Positions 34,401-44,570 of a stretch of 64,000 nucleotides of DNA are shown piece after piece (the stretch's first letter is position 1; every line of letters begins with the position of its first letter). Both the position numbers and the translations under genes were made by a program. The DNA lies in the NCBI GenBank assembly GCA_023055425.1, contig JALGPY010000009.1:33089275-33153274 (forward strand), given 5' to 3'. This DNA is from Linanthus parryae (lineage: Eukaryota > Streptophyta > Magnoliopsida > Ericales > Polemoniaceae). Below the pieces are notes generated by a model. The model did not search any database, was not told the DNA's origin, and saw only the letters and a list, made by a program, of their open reading frames with translations.

Positions 34401-35318
34401 GACCACCATTATTCTTTATCTACAAAAATTACTTTAGTATGTATCACATTACTTGTCTTGTAGAGGATCTCCACGTCAATTCCCCACCCCCCCCCCCCCC
34501 CCCCCACCAAAGAATGAGACCACGCGACATTAGGCATTCTTATATTTCTTCTCATTTACTCCATACCTATTCTTATTTTAGTCTCCATAAGGATCAGGAG
34601 ACTAGGGAGAAGCGTTGAACATAACCCTTTCAATTGTTGGACTAGCAGGAGTCACCCCAACTCCTGACAGTTCTAACTGAGAATTAACATGGTGTGTGTG
34701 TTTGTTTTGGGTCAGCCACCACCACCCCTTGAGATTTGTGAGAGTGATTAAGGTTTCCAATACCTTCTATAAAGATCCTTGCAAGTTTCAATCCGAATTG
34801 CTAATGTATGTCCGGAGAAAAAGGAACTTCATCTTCTTCTTTTGCTCTTTTCCACGCCGGCCACTTTTTCTGTTTATGCTCCTTTTGCCGTTTTGTACAT
34901 CGATGATGTACTTCAAGTGGTCTTGAGGTTCCTTCTGTTTGGATATAAGATATGATTCCATAATCAGATTTTTAATTATCGTCAACTTTGTGCTTGTACA
35001 TGATTTGTTCTTCTTCTGTGTTAGGGTTCTCTCTTCTAATTATCCTTCCACTTTCTCTTGAGGGAAAACATGTTTTTGAAAATTGTAGCTAATGCCACGT
35101 ATTTATAAGGGTTGCCAAGGTAGAGTGATGTGTCTTCTGAGTGTGGTACTTATATTGTTTAACTTTAATGGGTCTTTTTGAGGTCAGATATTTGGGCTAC
35201 AGACGATGGCAAAAATTTAATGTCGCTCTCTTTGGGTTTAATAATAACTGCTCTGAATGAGTTACATTTTTTATCCCATCAACTTCTTTTCTACTAGAAT
35301 TTTTTTTTTGGCCAATAG
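34401..35318. other. Unassigned stretch with a 19-C run
   Basis: No convincing gene. C run at 34487-34505. The short ORF on the plus strand (34361-34618) depends on that run and is not credible. It could be the upstream part of the LINE, but I see no motif to support this. A T run at 35301-35309 lies just before the CACTA-like end. Confidence 0.4.
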
Positions 35319-35720
35319 CACTACAAAAAAATCGGTTTGTTACGGCGAGCTCGTCGTAACATCCCAAAAAGTCATTTTCAGAATGAAAGAACCACGAACA
35401 TTGGTGGCCGGGATGCAGTCGGTGTAGCTCGGTCGGAAGTTCGACCGGGCGACAAAAACATCTGTTGGTCGGTGGAACATAATTACCAACCACTTTTTCC
35501 CACCATTTCCGCTCTTCATTGTTCTTTTGCCGACCACCAAATTCCGTGGACGAAATTTTTGCTGACGAATATTTCGACCAGTTTTGGTCATCGTTGAATT
35601 TTTGCCGAAAAGTTTTGTAGTCGACTGTGTCGTCTTATGAAAGCCTTTTGTTGGGTTAATTTTTATTGAACGACAAATATGGTCGTCGTGAATGTTTTTT
35701 GCTAACAAACATGCTCGTCG
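35319..35720 (+). mobile_element. CACTA-like transposon terminus and subterminal region
   Basis: CACTACAAAAAAATCGG at 35319 has the form of a plant CACTA (En/Spm-type) terminal inverted repeat. The next about 380 bp are rich in short CGTCG, GTCGGT and GACGA motifs in both directions, as expected of subterminal repeats that bind transposase. I found no matching TAGTG end in the window and no transposase, so this is a fragment or one end of a larger element. The trinucleotide before it is tag. Confidence 0.5.
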
Positions 35721-36639
35721 TGTTATTCTTTGGTCTTCTTTATAGATGAATATTTACGTAGTCGCTTATATTACACATTTTGCAGGTCTGCTTAAATACC
35801 CCTGTTGAATCTGTAATTTCTTTTACCAATTCCAACATGTTGTACAACAAAAAATGCATGTTCATAGACAAACGAACATGTTTTAAAAACCAATAAATTC
35901 AATCATAATTGTTGTTACTGATGATATAGCCATCATATATAACTTGGGTAAAACCCAGAAACAATATACAAGGTTTGAAATATCCAGAAACAGCGCGAGG
36001 CACAAACCCGGCCAAAAGACTACAATATTGATCAACATAAATAACCCATAAGATAATTGTTCAGACATTTGTTTGTTATAATATTCCTATAATAGATTCA
36101 TTTGATTACCACATATTGTTCCTCTAAAGTAGGCGAAGAACTGTGCATTGTCAATTTCGATTCAAAAAATGATCAACAGCTGCTCCACAGTTGTTGTACT
36201 GCAACAGTTTAAAGAAAAAAATATTTAGTGTTCCTGATACAGATAGGTTGATGTGAAAATGCTGGATCACTAAGATGACTCACAACATGTGTACCTCTGG
36301 CAAAAGTCCAAACAGTGCACAATATATATATACTATGTATCGACGTACTCATATTATCAATATTCTATAACATGAAAATTGTACCTGCAACAGGTGATAG
36401 GAAAAACAATTATAGTTTTGTAAGATGCTAATATCTGTGACAAGCTATGCAGCAATTATGATGATACAGAAACTACGCCACCCAGTAACTTCAACATGGT
36501 CACCCCTAATTAAACTATTATCGGAGATAACATTTCCACACCTAATCAATGAGGTGGTTCATCAACCTATACCTAGTGACATGCACAACTCTTTAAAACA
36601 GCAGTAATTTTTCTGAAACCACATCTTTAAACCCGCATT
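35721..36639. other. AT-rich stretch, nothing identified
   Basis: No ORF with recognisable motifs and no LTR ends. A short TA-rich run lies near 36320-36335. Confidence 0.4.
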
Positions 36640-36830
36640 TATTAAACTCCATTAACCCCCCCCCCCTGCACCCACCCAACTCTCCATCTTATAACTCTCC
36701 ATATTCTCCTATAACCCCCTAGCTTCGCAGCTGTGTATAAAACCAGTGCTTAAAGCCTTGTCTATTTCACTCCTCCTTTCATCCATCCAGAAAAAGTTTA
36801 GATTGTGGGCAAGCATGTCGATGTCAACAT
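36640..36830 (+). promoter_or_regulatory. TATA-containing module 1, upstream of hairpin
   Basis: C run at 36656-36666, then C/T-rich sequence, then GTATAAAACCAGTGCTTAAAG (TATA at 36736-36744) and a pyrimidine-rich stretch. The same series recurs at 37970-38180. It resembles a Pol II core promoter. The hairpin at 36860 starts about 125 bp after the TATA. Confidence 0.45.
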
Positions 36831-36859
36831 CCCGTTATGTTCTTGCCCCCTTGCGGTAG

Positions 36860-36939
36860 CATTGTGATGCTGTAATGATCACAAAGAAGCTGCTGGAGGT
36901 GGCACTGGCTTCTTTGTGGTCATTCCATGCATCACAATG
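36860..36939 (+). ncRNA. Candidate miRNA-like hairpin
   Basis: Arm 36861-36890 pairs with 36908-36938 around a 17-nt loop. Ten pairs at the base, then a 3/4-nt internal loop, then AATGA, one wobble and CACAAAGAAGC, giving about 27 pairs with one bulged region. That geometry is typical of a plant miRNA precursor. Neither arm matches a miRNA family I recognise. With the TATA box upstream this could be a young MIR locus. A decayed inverted-repeat transposon is an alternative. Expression is unknown. Confidence 0.45.
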
Positions 36940-37022
36940 AGATATTCTTAATCTCATCTACCCCCACCCGAGCACGGAGAATCATCACAGATAAAGCTGG
37001 CATGGCAGTCTAAAATATGCAG

Positions 37023-37114
37023 GGTTGCTGCGTCAATGGTTCGACTACCATAGTACGCCGCAACCCAATTGGTTGTTGCATTTTATGGTTCATCGACCAT
37101 TGAATGCAGCAACC
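37023..37114 (+). repeat. Second inverted repeat
   Basis: GGTTGCTGCGTCAATGGTTCGA (37023-37044) and TCGACCATTGAATGCAGCAACC (37093-37114) are near-perfect reverse complements. It sits inside a wider fold-back, since 37150-37176 repeats the first hairpin arm and is complementary to 36908-36934. Confidence 0.6.
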
Positions 37115-37176
37115 TCAATAGGTTTCAAACTTACAACCAAGCTTTCGTTTGATGCATGGAATCATCACAAAGAAGC

Positions 37177-37969
37177 TGATGGAGTTTAGTTTTATTACTT
37201 CAAATGTTTTTCTTTCTACTGTCTCTAAATTTTCTCACATGTGACAACTAATGTATCCACAGAAGAAACTAAAAGCTATAGAATACTTTTACCACATAAG
37301 TCTAGGTTTCCCTCCAAAAGGGAATTTTAACATCAAGAAGAGACTGAGTGGGCTTAAAGGAAATAAAGGAGGAATCAGAATATGCTTTCTGCAGATTATC
37401 ACAAAAACACCGAAAAGTTAAACCTTGAGAACATCACCATATATGGAGCCTTTGACACATGAATAAACAGCTCATGTACACAGTATGGACACTGATGAGG
37501 TTCTTGATTTGGGCATCTCCATTAATTATATATGCAATTGTAACATAAATAATACATGAAATGGATATTATGTTTATATCCACAAGTTTTATTACAAATT
37601 CTAGTAGTACAAGCTCACATGATTGGTATTTCTGTCTCTGTCATGCTATAATGTAATAAAGTATTAATTTAATAAAAATTATTTATAATGACAAAAATTC
37701 AATAAAATTAAATGAAACACAAGTAGAACAGGCGACCAGTTATTTCTGAAAATCAGCACTAATTTGCAGTCATCATTTCTTCCAAGGAAAAAAATAGCAG
37801 TTATTTCTAGAACATCAAATATTTCTGAAACAAACTTTTAAAACATGCAGTCATTAACGTCCACTAACTACCCCACCTCTCCATATTCTACATTATGAAT
37901 ATAAAATTTCGTTTAATAATCTGCAGTAAATAACCTCTACTAATCAGTAAACTAGGAGTTTTTTTGTGG
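37177..37969. other. AT-rich stretch, nothing identified
   Basis: No ORF or RNA gene seen. Contains repeated phrases such as AGTTATTTCTGAAA and AGTTATTTCTAGAA (about 37738-37820) that recur loosely near 44150-44250. Confidence 0.35.
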
Positions 37970-38166
37970 ACTAGCCATTACTAACCTCCACTAACCCCCC
38001 CCCCCCCACCTTTCAATCTTCTAAATCTCTATATTTTTTTAACCTCCCACCTCTACCATGATATCCTAGTCTGAACCTACTCAGTATAAAACCAAAGCCT
38101 ATAGCCTTTTTCCATTGACAGCACCTTTCATCCCAAATAAAGTTGAGATTCTGTCAAGCTTGTAAA
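37970..38166 (+). promoter_or_regulatory. TATA-containing module 2
   Basis: Related to 36640-36830: C run 37995-38007, C/T-rich block, AGTATAAAACCAAAGCCTATAG (TATA at 38085-38093), pyrimidine-rich stretch and an ATG near 38167. The shared order shows a duplicated module. Confidence 0.45.
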
Positions 38167-39240
38167 TGTCAGGGGACTACACATTTCCTCATGTCAATCT
38201 GGAGGATTGTCCTGGTAAAAGGATACCGGGTTGGTCTTTTAAAAATAAAGTGGAGAAATCTATGATCTCCAATAACTGGTGCATTCCTCTCCCACTCATA
38301 CCATCTCCAGAACAAACATGGCATCCATCATGACTCACCTAAAGGCCCCAACAGCATTGATCGTAGCGCAAGGGAACCTCAACAGCCTCCTATAACAGTT
38401 CAGTTGGACATCTGCAGAAATCAGCCAGATGATCACCGAGGAGGAAGGAAGGCTAGCAATCGATGTTGTTCCCGACAACCTGATTGTGACAGAAGAGGAG
38501 AGGCTGAACACGAACCTCAGGTACATCATCCAGCTTCCAGTTAATTTGCGAGAAAAAATGCATGTAATGATAGAGGAATACAAGGCAACCTAGATACTAT
38601 AGTATTCAAAAAACATGCAGCCAGACTCAGGGGAATACCTTCATGCGGTCCTAAAAAGGTGGGCTTCTTGGCGAAAGGCGGAAATATGATGGATGTGGCA
38701 TAGGAGGAGGAGATCATAAAAGCGGTAGACCATAGAGGAAAGACACCATGGGGCTGCTGGAGAGAGTGAGGGTGTTGAACTTTCCCGTGATGTTTATTCT
38801 CTGGAATGCTATGGATGTTGGCAGTGCAACATTTAGAAGCAACTTTAGGGATCTTGTTGGCAGGCTCATGCCAAACATTGTCTACAAAATTTTTGGGGAC
38901 TGGGCCAGATGCATTTGCGCCTCTCTTGGCTTTGAGAGATGCTTTGTGGCTGATCCATTTGATTTTTTGGCTGCTTATGGATTCCGTGGGATCCAAGTGC
39001 ACTGCAGGTGGATGTCATTGTTGTGTCTCAGAAGGAGATCCATGCCTTAGTCCATGTTTGATGTCCTCGGAAGCTAATATTTTTATAATATTTTCAATCA
39101 CATGCCTTAGCGCATATATATATATATATATGGGCACAGGTTTGCAACAAATCTCCTCAGTCGTCGCTCCTCTGACGTGGCTTCCATTTTCTGTGTCGAA
39201 TCCGTTTTATAATCTTGTTTTTAAATCAAATGTTAAATAA
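38167..39240 (+). pseudogene. Decayed coding-like region of unknown identity
   Basis: From the ATG at 38167 a 55-codon frame reads MSGDYTFPHVNLEDCPGKRI and stops. Overlapping frames then show plausible coding character (MITEEEGRLAIDVVPDN, EEERLNTNLRYIIQLPVNL near 38430-38560) and, after 38748, a 100-codon stretch rich in hydrophobic residues and Cys. No single frame spans the region and I recognise no domain. It may be a host gene fragment carried by a transposon. An (AT)n run lies at 39114-39131. Confidence 0.3.
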
Positions 39241-39985
39241 TGAATTTCGAACCTCCCTCCCATGGTTTGAGGACGGGGTGGGGGTGTGGTTGAGGTTTTA
39301 AGGGGTAGTGTCTCCCCCTATATTAACTATGGTTTTATTTTGTGTACTTATATGTATGTTGTTATTCCTAAAATAATCCTAGTTATCTATAGTATGTGAG
39401 CTCCCACTCTCCTGTCTCTATAACTAGTCTGCATAAGAAACTCAGGTTGGTACTTCTGCTCCGAATCTCATGTCTATATTTTAATTATATGTGTGAAACT
39501 CCTCATCACTGGTTACGCATTCTTGTTTCGAATAAATTTGAGGTTTATTTTTTATCCTGACCATGTTGCGGATAAATGTATCCATGGGTGCAGGCTGCTA
39601 GGAAATGAGCTGCAGGTGAAGCTAGAGTATGGGCACGAGTCTGCCAACACATCTGCTGACTCCCTTGCGACTACAGCCACAAAACCTGGGCAATTCTCCT
39701 GTGTCGCCCCTCTTAATTTTTTTATGTGTTTAATCCTATTATCAATCATGTTTGTAACTCTACTTTTCAACAATGTGATTTGAACCATCCTCGCGGTTAT
39801 GTGGAGGATTGCAGTCAAGATATCTTTTGTTTATAACTTCAGTCTTTAATTTCTATTCAAAAGTGCGTTGCTACCAAATTTTTATTATTACTATTAATTA
39901 GAAAATTGTTTATTTTAATTAGTAGATGTCATCAATGCATTGAAAATGTATCTAAACATCGGAAGATGGAAAACATTTAAAATTA
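39241..39985. other. Stretch with a possible exon-like fragment
   Basis: Mostly AT-rich. At about 39590-39690 the base composition is coding-like (NELQVKLEYGHESANTSADS), but there is no start and no homology I know. Confidence 0.25.
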
Positions 39986-40285
39986 ATGAACTGCACAACC
40001 TCCAATTATGCATCCGCCTATTTGTCTACCCAATGCTTGCTACACTCTATAAAAGCACTAAACCTAGTTACAACCAAAATCATCACAATCAACAATGGAA
40101 AAAAGAGCCCATCAAAGCAAGAACCAGGTGAAACAAATACGAAGAAAGAAAAAGGGAAGAACTCTCGGATGAGAAAGAAGAAACCAATGATGAAACCGAA
40201 ACCGAAGAAGAAGACTTGGGCTCAGAAGAATAAGACTGGGGTGAAGAAGAACCCAAAAAAGCTGCCAGAAAAAACAGATGTCTGA
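39986..40285 (+). other. Low-complexity Lys-rich ORF after a TATA box
   Basis: A TATAAAA at 40048-40054 is followed by purine-rich sequence. One frame encodes a Lys-rich protein (RMRKKKPMMKPKPKKK) and another an acidic one. The ATG at 40095 gives only a 23-codon frame. All three forward frames look simple-sequence, so I do not call a gene. The purine-rich nature of about 40090-40270 is the solid observation. Confidence 0.3.
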
Positions 40286-41435
40286 TCCAGAAAAGCCACC
40301 AGTTCAACCGAAAAGCGCACCATAGATGACTGGTAACGTGATATCAGCACTTTTGTGCAATGGAATCCCTAAGAAAAAAAATATTGGTAGGATTTTTGGG
40401 TTAATGGGGGTATTGTGATTGTTTTAACAATTTAGGTTTAATGAAAATCGCATTTTTTTCCTTTTTTTTTGAATTCTAACATTTTTTGTGTCAGACGAGC
40501 AGTTGCCCATCCCAGTCTTAGCACCTAGTTTTCTACTGAGGTTTGTCGAATACATTTAGCAAACGAACACATGAATGCACCAAATTAAAAGTTCAAAAAC
40601 CACACCATGAAGAATAATGAGTGAGACCAACACAGAAGAATAAATGCACAAGTTTTTTTCTAACCAACCCTAGATGAAGAGTAAAGCGCTACTAAAGAAA
40701 AAACACTTGTTGGAATCAAGAGAAAAGAAATCTTCAAATACAATAACCCTAATCCAATTGCATACCAAAGGAAGAACCAAATACTACATCCCTAGTCTAA
40801 ACACATGAATTCACATAAAGACTTGCAGATCTAGAGCACGGATCGACTAGAGAAACCACGAATTAAGAATAGAAATCAACAACAGCAATTAATGTGCAAG
40901 AGTTTGAGAGAAGTTATACCAAACCAACCGTCTTTGAGGCTAAGTCAATATCAACTTAGTGGGTTATTCAATATAAACTCCGATGAAATTCAAGCGCAAC
41001 TTATGTCGTCGTTCCGAAGAGATTCAGCGGTCCCATCGGTCGGGGAGCTAAGTGACAGGTCGCGGGAAGAGCTTCAGAGAGGTTGTGCGTGTGGAGAATG
41101 AGTGGGGAGAAACGGGTCCATGTGTCATTTTGTTTAATTGATTCCCCTCCAAAATATTCTGGATTCAATTTATTTTCCTCCTAATATTTGGATGTAATTG
41201 TATTTCGCTCCCCTCCAAATATTTTTGTTAATTATATTTTCCTCCCACAGTTTCATTGTAATGGAATTTCCCTTCCCTACAAATGTAATTTCTTCATTGG
41301 ATTTTTTTTCCCTGAGTTTCAAACAAATTTCATTTCCCTTTAGAAACTGACACGAACATTGTTCGTGGAATATACAGCTTAGACAATAGAAATGTTGGTT
41401 CTAAATTAAGGTAAGAATCAATAATTCTATTATGG
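40286..41435. other. Unassigned stretch with degenerate short repeats
   Basis: No supported gene; the 69-codon ORF at 40892-41101 has no recognisable motif. From about 41140 to 41335 the phrases TCCCCTCCAAAATATT, TTTTCCTCCTAATATT and CTCCCCTCCAAATATT recur, giving a loose tandem pattern. Confidence 0.4.
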
Positions 41436-42400
41436 TTCACCGCATGGTAAACCATGCATCTAGTGGCGAGTTGACTTGTGAGCTCACATTTGACTGTAGA
41501 GTTGACCTTTTCTTTTACAGATGACTTATTTGTCCGAATATATAAGTTTGACTAAGTGGAGACCAAAAATTTGATCCTTCAGTAAATAGTTTACTTAGTA
41601 ACCTCAAAACTCAGGTTTAGGATTTAGGATTTAGGGTGTACGTCACATTATAACATGCATGGACTCTAGAGTTGACTTGTGAGCTCGCCTTTGGCTGTAG
41701 AGTTGACCTTTTCTTTCACAGTTTACTTTCTTTGTTCGAACCTATATGTTGACTATATGGATAAAGAAAATTTGACCGTTCACTTCATAGTTGGATTCTT
41801 ACCTGAATACGAGGGGATTAGGGGTTTAGGGTCTGCCACATATATAGTACGTTTATACCATGCATTTACTATGTAGTTGACTTGTGAGCTCAACTTTTAA
41901 TGTAGAGTTTACCTTTCCTTTAACCATTGACTTTCTTTGTCTGGACACATTAGTCAAATTAAGTGGAGACCGAAAAGTTGACCCTTCACTACATAGTTGA
42001 CTTAGTAACCTCAAAAATCAGGTTTAGGGTTTAGGTCTACCGTAGAGAAGACCATGCATTTACTGTGCAGTTAACTTCTGATCTCACCTTTGACTGTACA
42101 GTTGACCTTTTCTTTTTACCTTTCACTTTTTTGTCTGAACCTGTTAGTATTACTAAGTGGAGACCAAAAATTTGACCGTTCACTACATAGTTGACTTAGT
42201 AACCTCAAAAATCAGGTTTAAGGTTTAGGGTCTACCGCATAGTAGACCATGCATTCACACTGCAGTTCACTTTTGAGCTCACCTTTGAATGTAGAGTTGA
42301 ACTTTTTTTACTGTTGACTTTATTCGTCAGAACCTATAAGGTTAACTAAGTGGAGACCGAAAATTTAACTGTTCACTATACTTGACCGAACCTTCTAGAC
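41436..42400 (+). repeat. Tandem repeat, about 200-bp unit, five copies
   Basis: A shared landmark (A)CCATGCAT occurs at 41451, 41653, 41858, 42051 and 42246, a spacing of about 193-206 bp. Each unit also has GTTGACTTGTGAGCTCACC-like, GTAGAGTTGACCTTTTCTTT-like, TAAGTGGAGACC and AGGTTTAGGGTTTAGG segments. Copies are diverged. The unit is rich in TTGAC(C/T), the core of WRKY-binding W boxes. No coding potential. Confidence 0.85.
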
Positions 42401-42479
42401 TAACGTTCACAGTAACGGTTACTTTTCAGTTTAGGTTTGACTTTACAATCAGCTTTTTAAAACGATAATTCATAAAGAT

Positions 42480-42930
42480 GGTCCGCCCTATAGTAAGGCA
42501 GTCGAGGCGGCCGCTTTAGGCCCCGGCCCGGCGAGGCCCCATTTTTATTACAATTTTTTTTTTTTGAAAGTGAACTCTATAGTAACCTTAATTACGTATT
42601 CTGGTGCAATTTCATCAATAATTGTGTATTAGTTTGGTGGTAGTTCATATTTTTAACCCATAGTTGACCCAAGTTTGAATCTTGTTGATGACATATGGGA
42701 ACATTTTGGTTTTAACTTATCAAAAAGTTGTACGGACATTGAACATTGATTAAAGTTAATATATTCTTTAAAATATCAACCGACATATTACTCATAAGTG
42801 TTAGAAGTCTAAAAATTTATTTATTTTAGAAAAATAAACTATTTTTTTATGAATTATTATTCTTTAAATAGGGCCCTCAAATTTCTTACTCGCTTTAGGC
42901 CCCCGGGAACCTTGGGCCGGCCAATCACAA
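42480..42930. mobile_element. Possible small DNA-transposon-like insert with GC-rich ends
   Basis: An AT-rich body of about 330 bp is bounded by very GC-rich ends: TCGAGGCGGCCGCTTTAGG at the left, and CGCTTTAGGCCCCCGGGAACC with GGGCCGGCC at the right. The phrase CGCTTTAGGCCCC is in the same orientation at both ends, so they are not simple terminal inverted repeats. Plant non-autonomous elements with GGCC-rich ends exist, but I cannot assign a family. Confidence 0.3.
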
Positions 42931-43130
42931 ATTTCACAACGACAATGACGTAATATTTGAAACCAAGTAATTAGAGATTAAAAAAATCAGTAGTCACACT
43001 GATACAGTCTCGCCTGATTAACATACTAATATCAAACAGTGAAAACTATCAAATACTTTCGAACATAAGTCCACCAGAATAAGTAGTTACACATAGCTAG
43101 CATAGGTCAACAACTGTCATAGAATACGTT
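42931..43130. other. Short AT-rich spacer, nothing identified
   Basis: No features seen. Confidence 0.3.
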
Positions 43131-43493
43131 TCAGGAATAGCTACAGGCAAGACGCAACATATATAACAGAAAATAACCAAAAATCATAAAAACGATAGTT
43201 GTATCTAGCTTCTTCTGGTTCATTTGACTTTTCTCCCCCACATCTACGGTTCCGTGATTGACGAATTCACCCGTCCCGTCAAATGATTCCACATGGACTT
43301 CAACAATTATATTGCCTTCAAACTTTATATTCTCAAGTAGCTCGAATTTTCTTTCAATTTTAGTTGCATGCTTCATGATTATCTGGAATACAGCCAGTTT
43401 TGGTGGGTCATCATTTTCATCCTCTGAATTTGAGATGACCACAGGAGCATTCAAATACATTGGAGGCTCGTGTGAGAGCACTCGTGACCTCAT
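43131..43493 (-). CDS. Small hypothetical ORF with C-terminal membrane segment
   Basis: 120 codons, starting MRSRVLSHEPPMYLNAPVV. Composition is non-repetitive and coding-like. It has an acidic patch (NSEDENDDPP), a charged helical middle (HATKIERKFELLENIKF), then a beta-rich stretch (GNIIVEVHVESFDG). Near the end is a hydrophobic run of about 18 residues (TTIVFMIFGYFLLYML), which would suit a tail-anchored membrane protein. I do not recognise it and no neighbour supports a role. It may be a remnant exon or chance. The upstream TTG/ATG choice is unaffected because the ATG is the first in frame. Confidence 0.3.
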   Translation of the reverse strand: MRSRVLSHEPPMYLNAPVVISNSEDENDDPPKLAVFQIIMKHATKIERKFELLENIKFEGNIIVEVHVESFDGTGEFVNHGTVDVGEKSQMNQKKLDTTIVFMIFGYFLLYMLRLACSYS

Positions 43494-43970
43494 CCTCTTT
43501 AAAGGGTGGGGATTTCTTTGTCGTTACTGACACACATGCAATAGAGTGAATTAGGGTGAGGATTTCGTCGTCACGATTTCTTAGAGTGAGCAAGCATTAA
43601 GAAATCAGCGAGCATTAAGAACATCATAAAGAGAAACAATAGGCTAATATCAGTACTGCACAAGCAAAATTTGAGCATTCCGGGTAAACCATCATTTTTT
43701 AACTAAACAAGTACAGATAGTGCATCATGCAGTGTAATTCAAAAAAAGAGGCTCAGATCAGTACTCATGAAAACCTCTAGATAATAGATTGATGATCACA
43801 GGCTGCAAAAGGATTTTTCCTTGCCATGCATATCACACTTTATCGGCTACAACGAGTGAAGTCGATAGATCCATATCATCACGACCTCTTTAGTGAGCAT
43901 GAAGAGGCTCAGATCTGTATTTATGAAAACCATATCAGAGATTGATGATCATATGCTTGCTCATTCCTCC
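43494..43970. other. Unassigned stretch with an internal duplication
   Basis: The phrase AGAGGCTCAGATCAGTACTC followed by ATGAAAACC and GATTGATGATCA occurs near 43748-43800. It occurs again, slightly changed, near 43911-43960. Confidence 0.45.
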
Positions 43971-44080
43971 GTTCTATAGTCTACGAGTAGCTGTGAAGAC
44001 CACTTTGACCCGGTCAGGATGTGCAAATGTTTGCATCATTTTGCAAGCATTATCAGTGGGTCAAAGTGACCTTCTAAACT
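43971..44080. repeat. Fold-back 1 (MITE-like)
   Basis: 43995-44011 pairs with 44058-44074 (17 bp, two wobble-type mismatches), with a smaller internal TGCAAATG/TTTGCA repeat. The start CCTCCGTTCTATAGTC and the phrase CACTTTGACCCGGTCA resemble widespread plant MITEs that begin with CTCCGTCC. It is related to the fold-back at 44416-44570. Confidence 0.5.
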
Positions 44081-44415
44081 AGACCTAGAAAAAGAGGTTC
44101 AACAGATGAATTAAAAAATATCACAATCAAGTTCTAACAAACAAATATTTCTGACAAACTATGAAGCAATTAACTAGTATCTTGCACTCATATCAATGAC
44201 CCAGTACTAATTAACCTCTACTAATCTTGAAACCATCAGTTATTTCCGAGATGATGCACCTCGTAGAAATTAGAACCATGAAAGATTGAGACCCTACAAA
44301 TACAGCTCAATATTGATTCGCTTAAGATATCTATTATTTTTCATTCATATGCATCATTCATAACTTCTCAAGCGGTTGAAGAATTATGCCATAACATAGA
44401 CATGAAGTGTACCAA

Positions 44416-44570
44416 AATAACATTCATTTCTAATTCAAACCTCCGTCCTCTATAGTATGCGAGTATTTTTGAAGGACATTTTGACTCGGTTTGGATGCAC
44501 AAATGTCCTTCAAAAATACTTTGTTGATGAGGTTTGAATTAGCAATGAATACTTAGCAATGAATGTTATT
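44416..44570. repeat. Fold-back 2 with a perfect 20-bp stem
   Basis: 44462-44481 (AGTATTTTTGAAGGACATTT) is the exact reverse complement of 44501-44520, with a 19-nt loop. Outer arms 44416-44443 and 44530-44570 also pair, with a 14-nt duplication inside the right arm. Left-arm phrases (CCTCCGTCCTCTATAGTATGCGAG) match fold-back 1. It abuts the truncated end of C2. Confidence 0.6.

Noticed and set aside
34361..34618. ORF containing a Pro run
   Set aside because: The Pro run is simply the C run; there is no support on either side.
38541..39002. 153-codon minus-strand ORF
   Set aside because: Competes with several plus-strand frames of similar quality, has no motif and no conserved start. I describe the region only as coding-like and decayed.
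41436..42400. CRISPR-like array
   Set aside because: Units of about 200 bp are diverged along their whole length with no short exact repeats and unique spacers, and this is a plant nuclear sequence.
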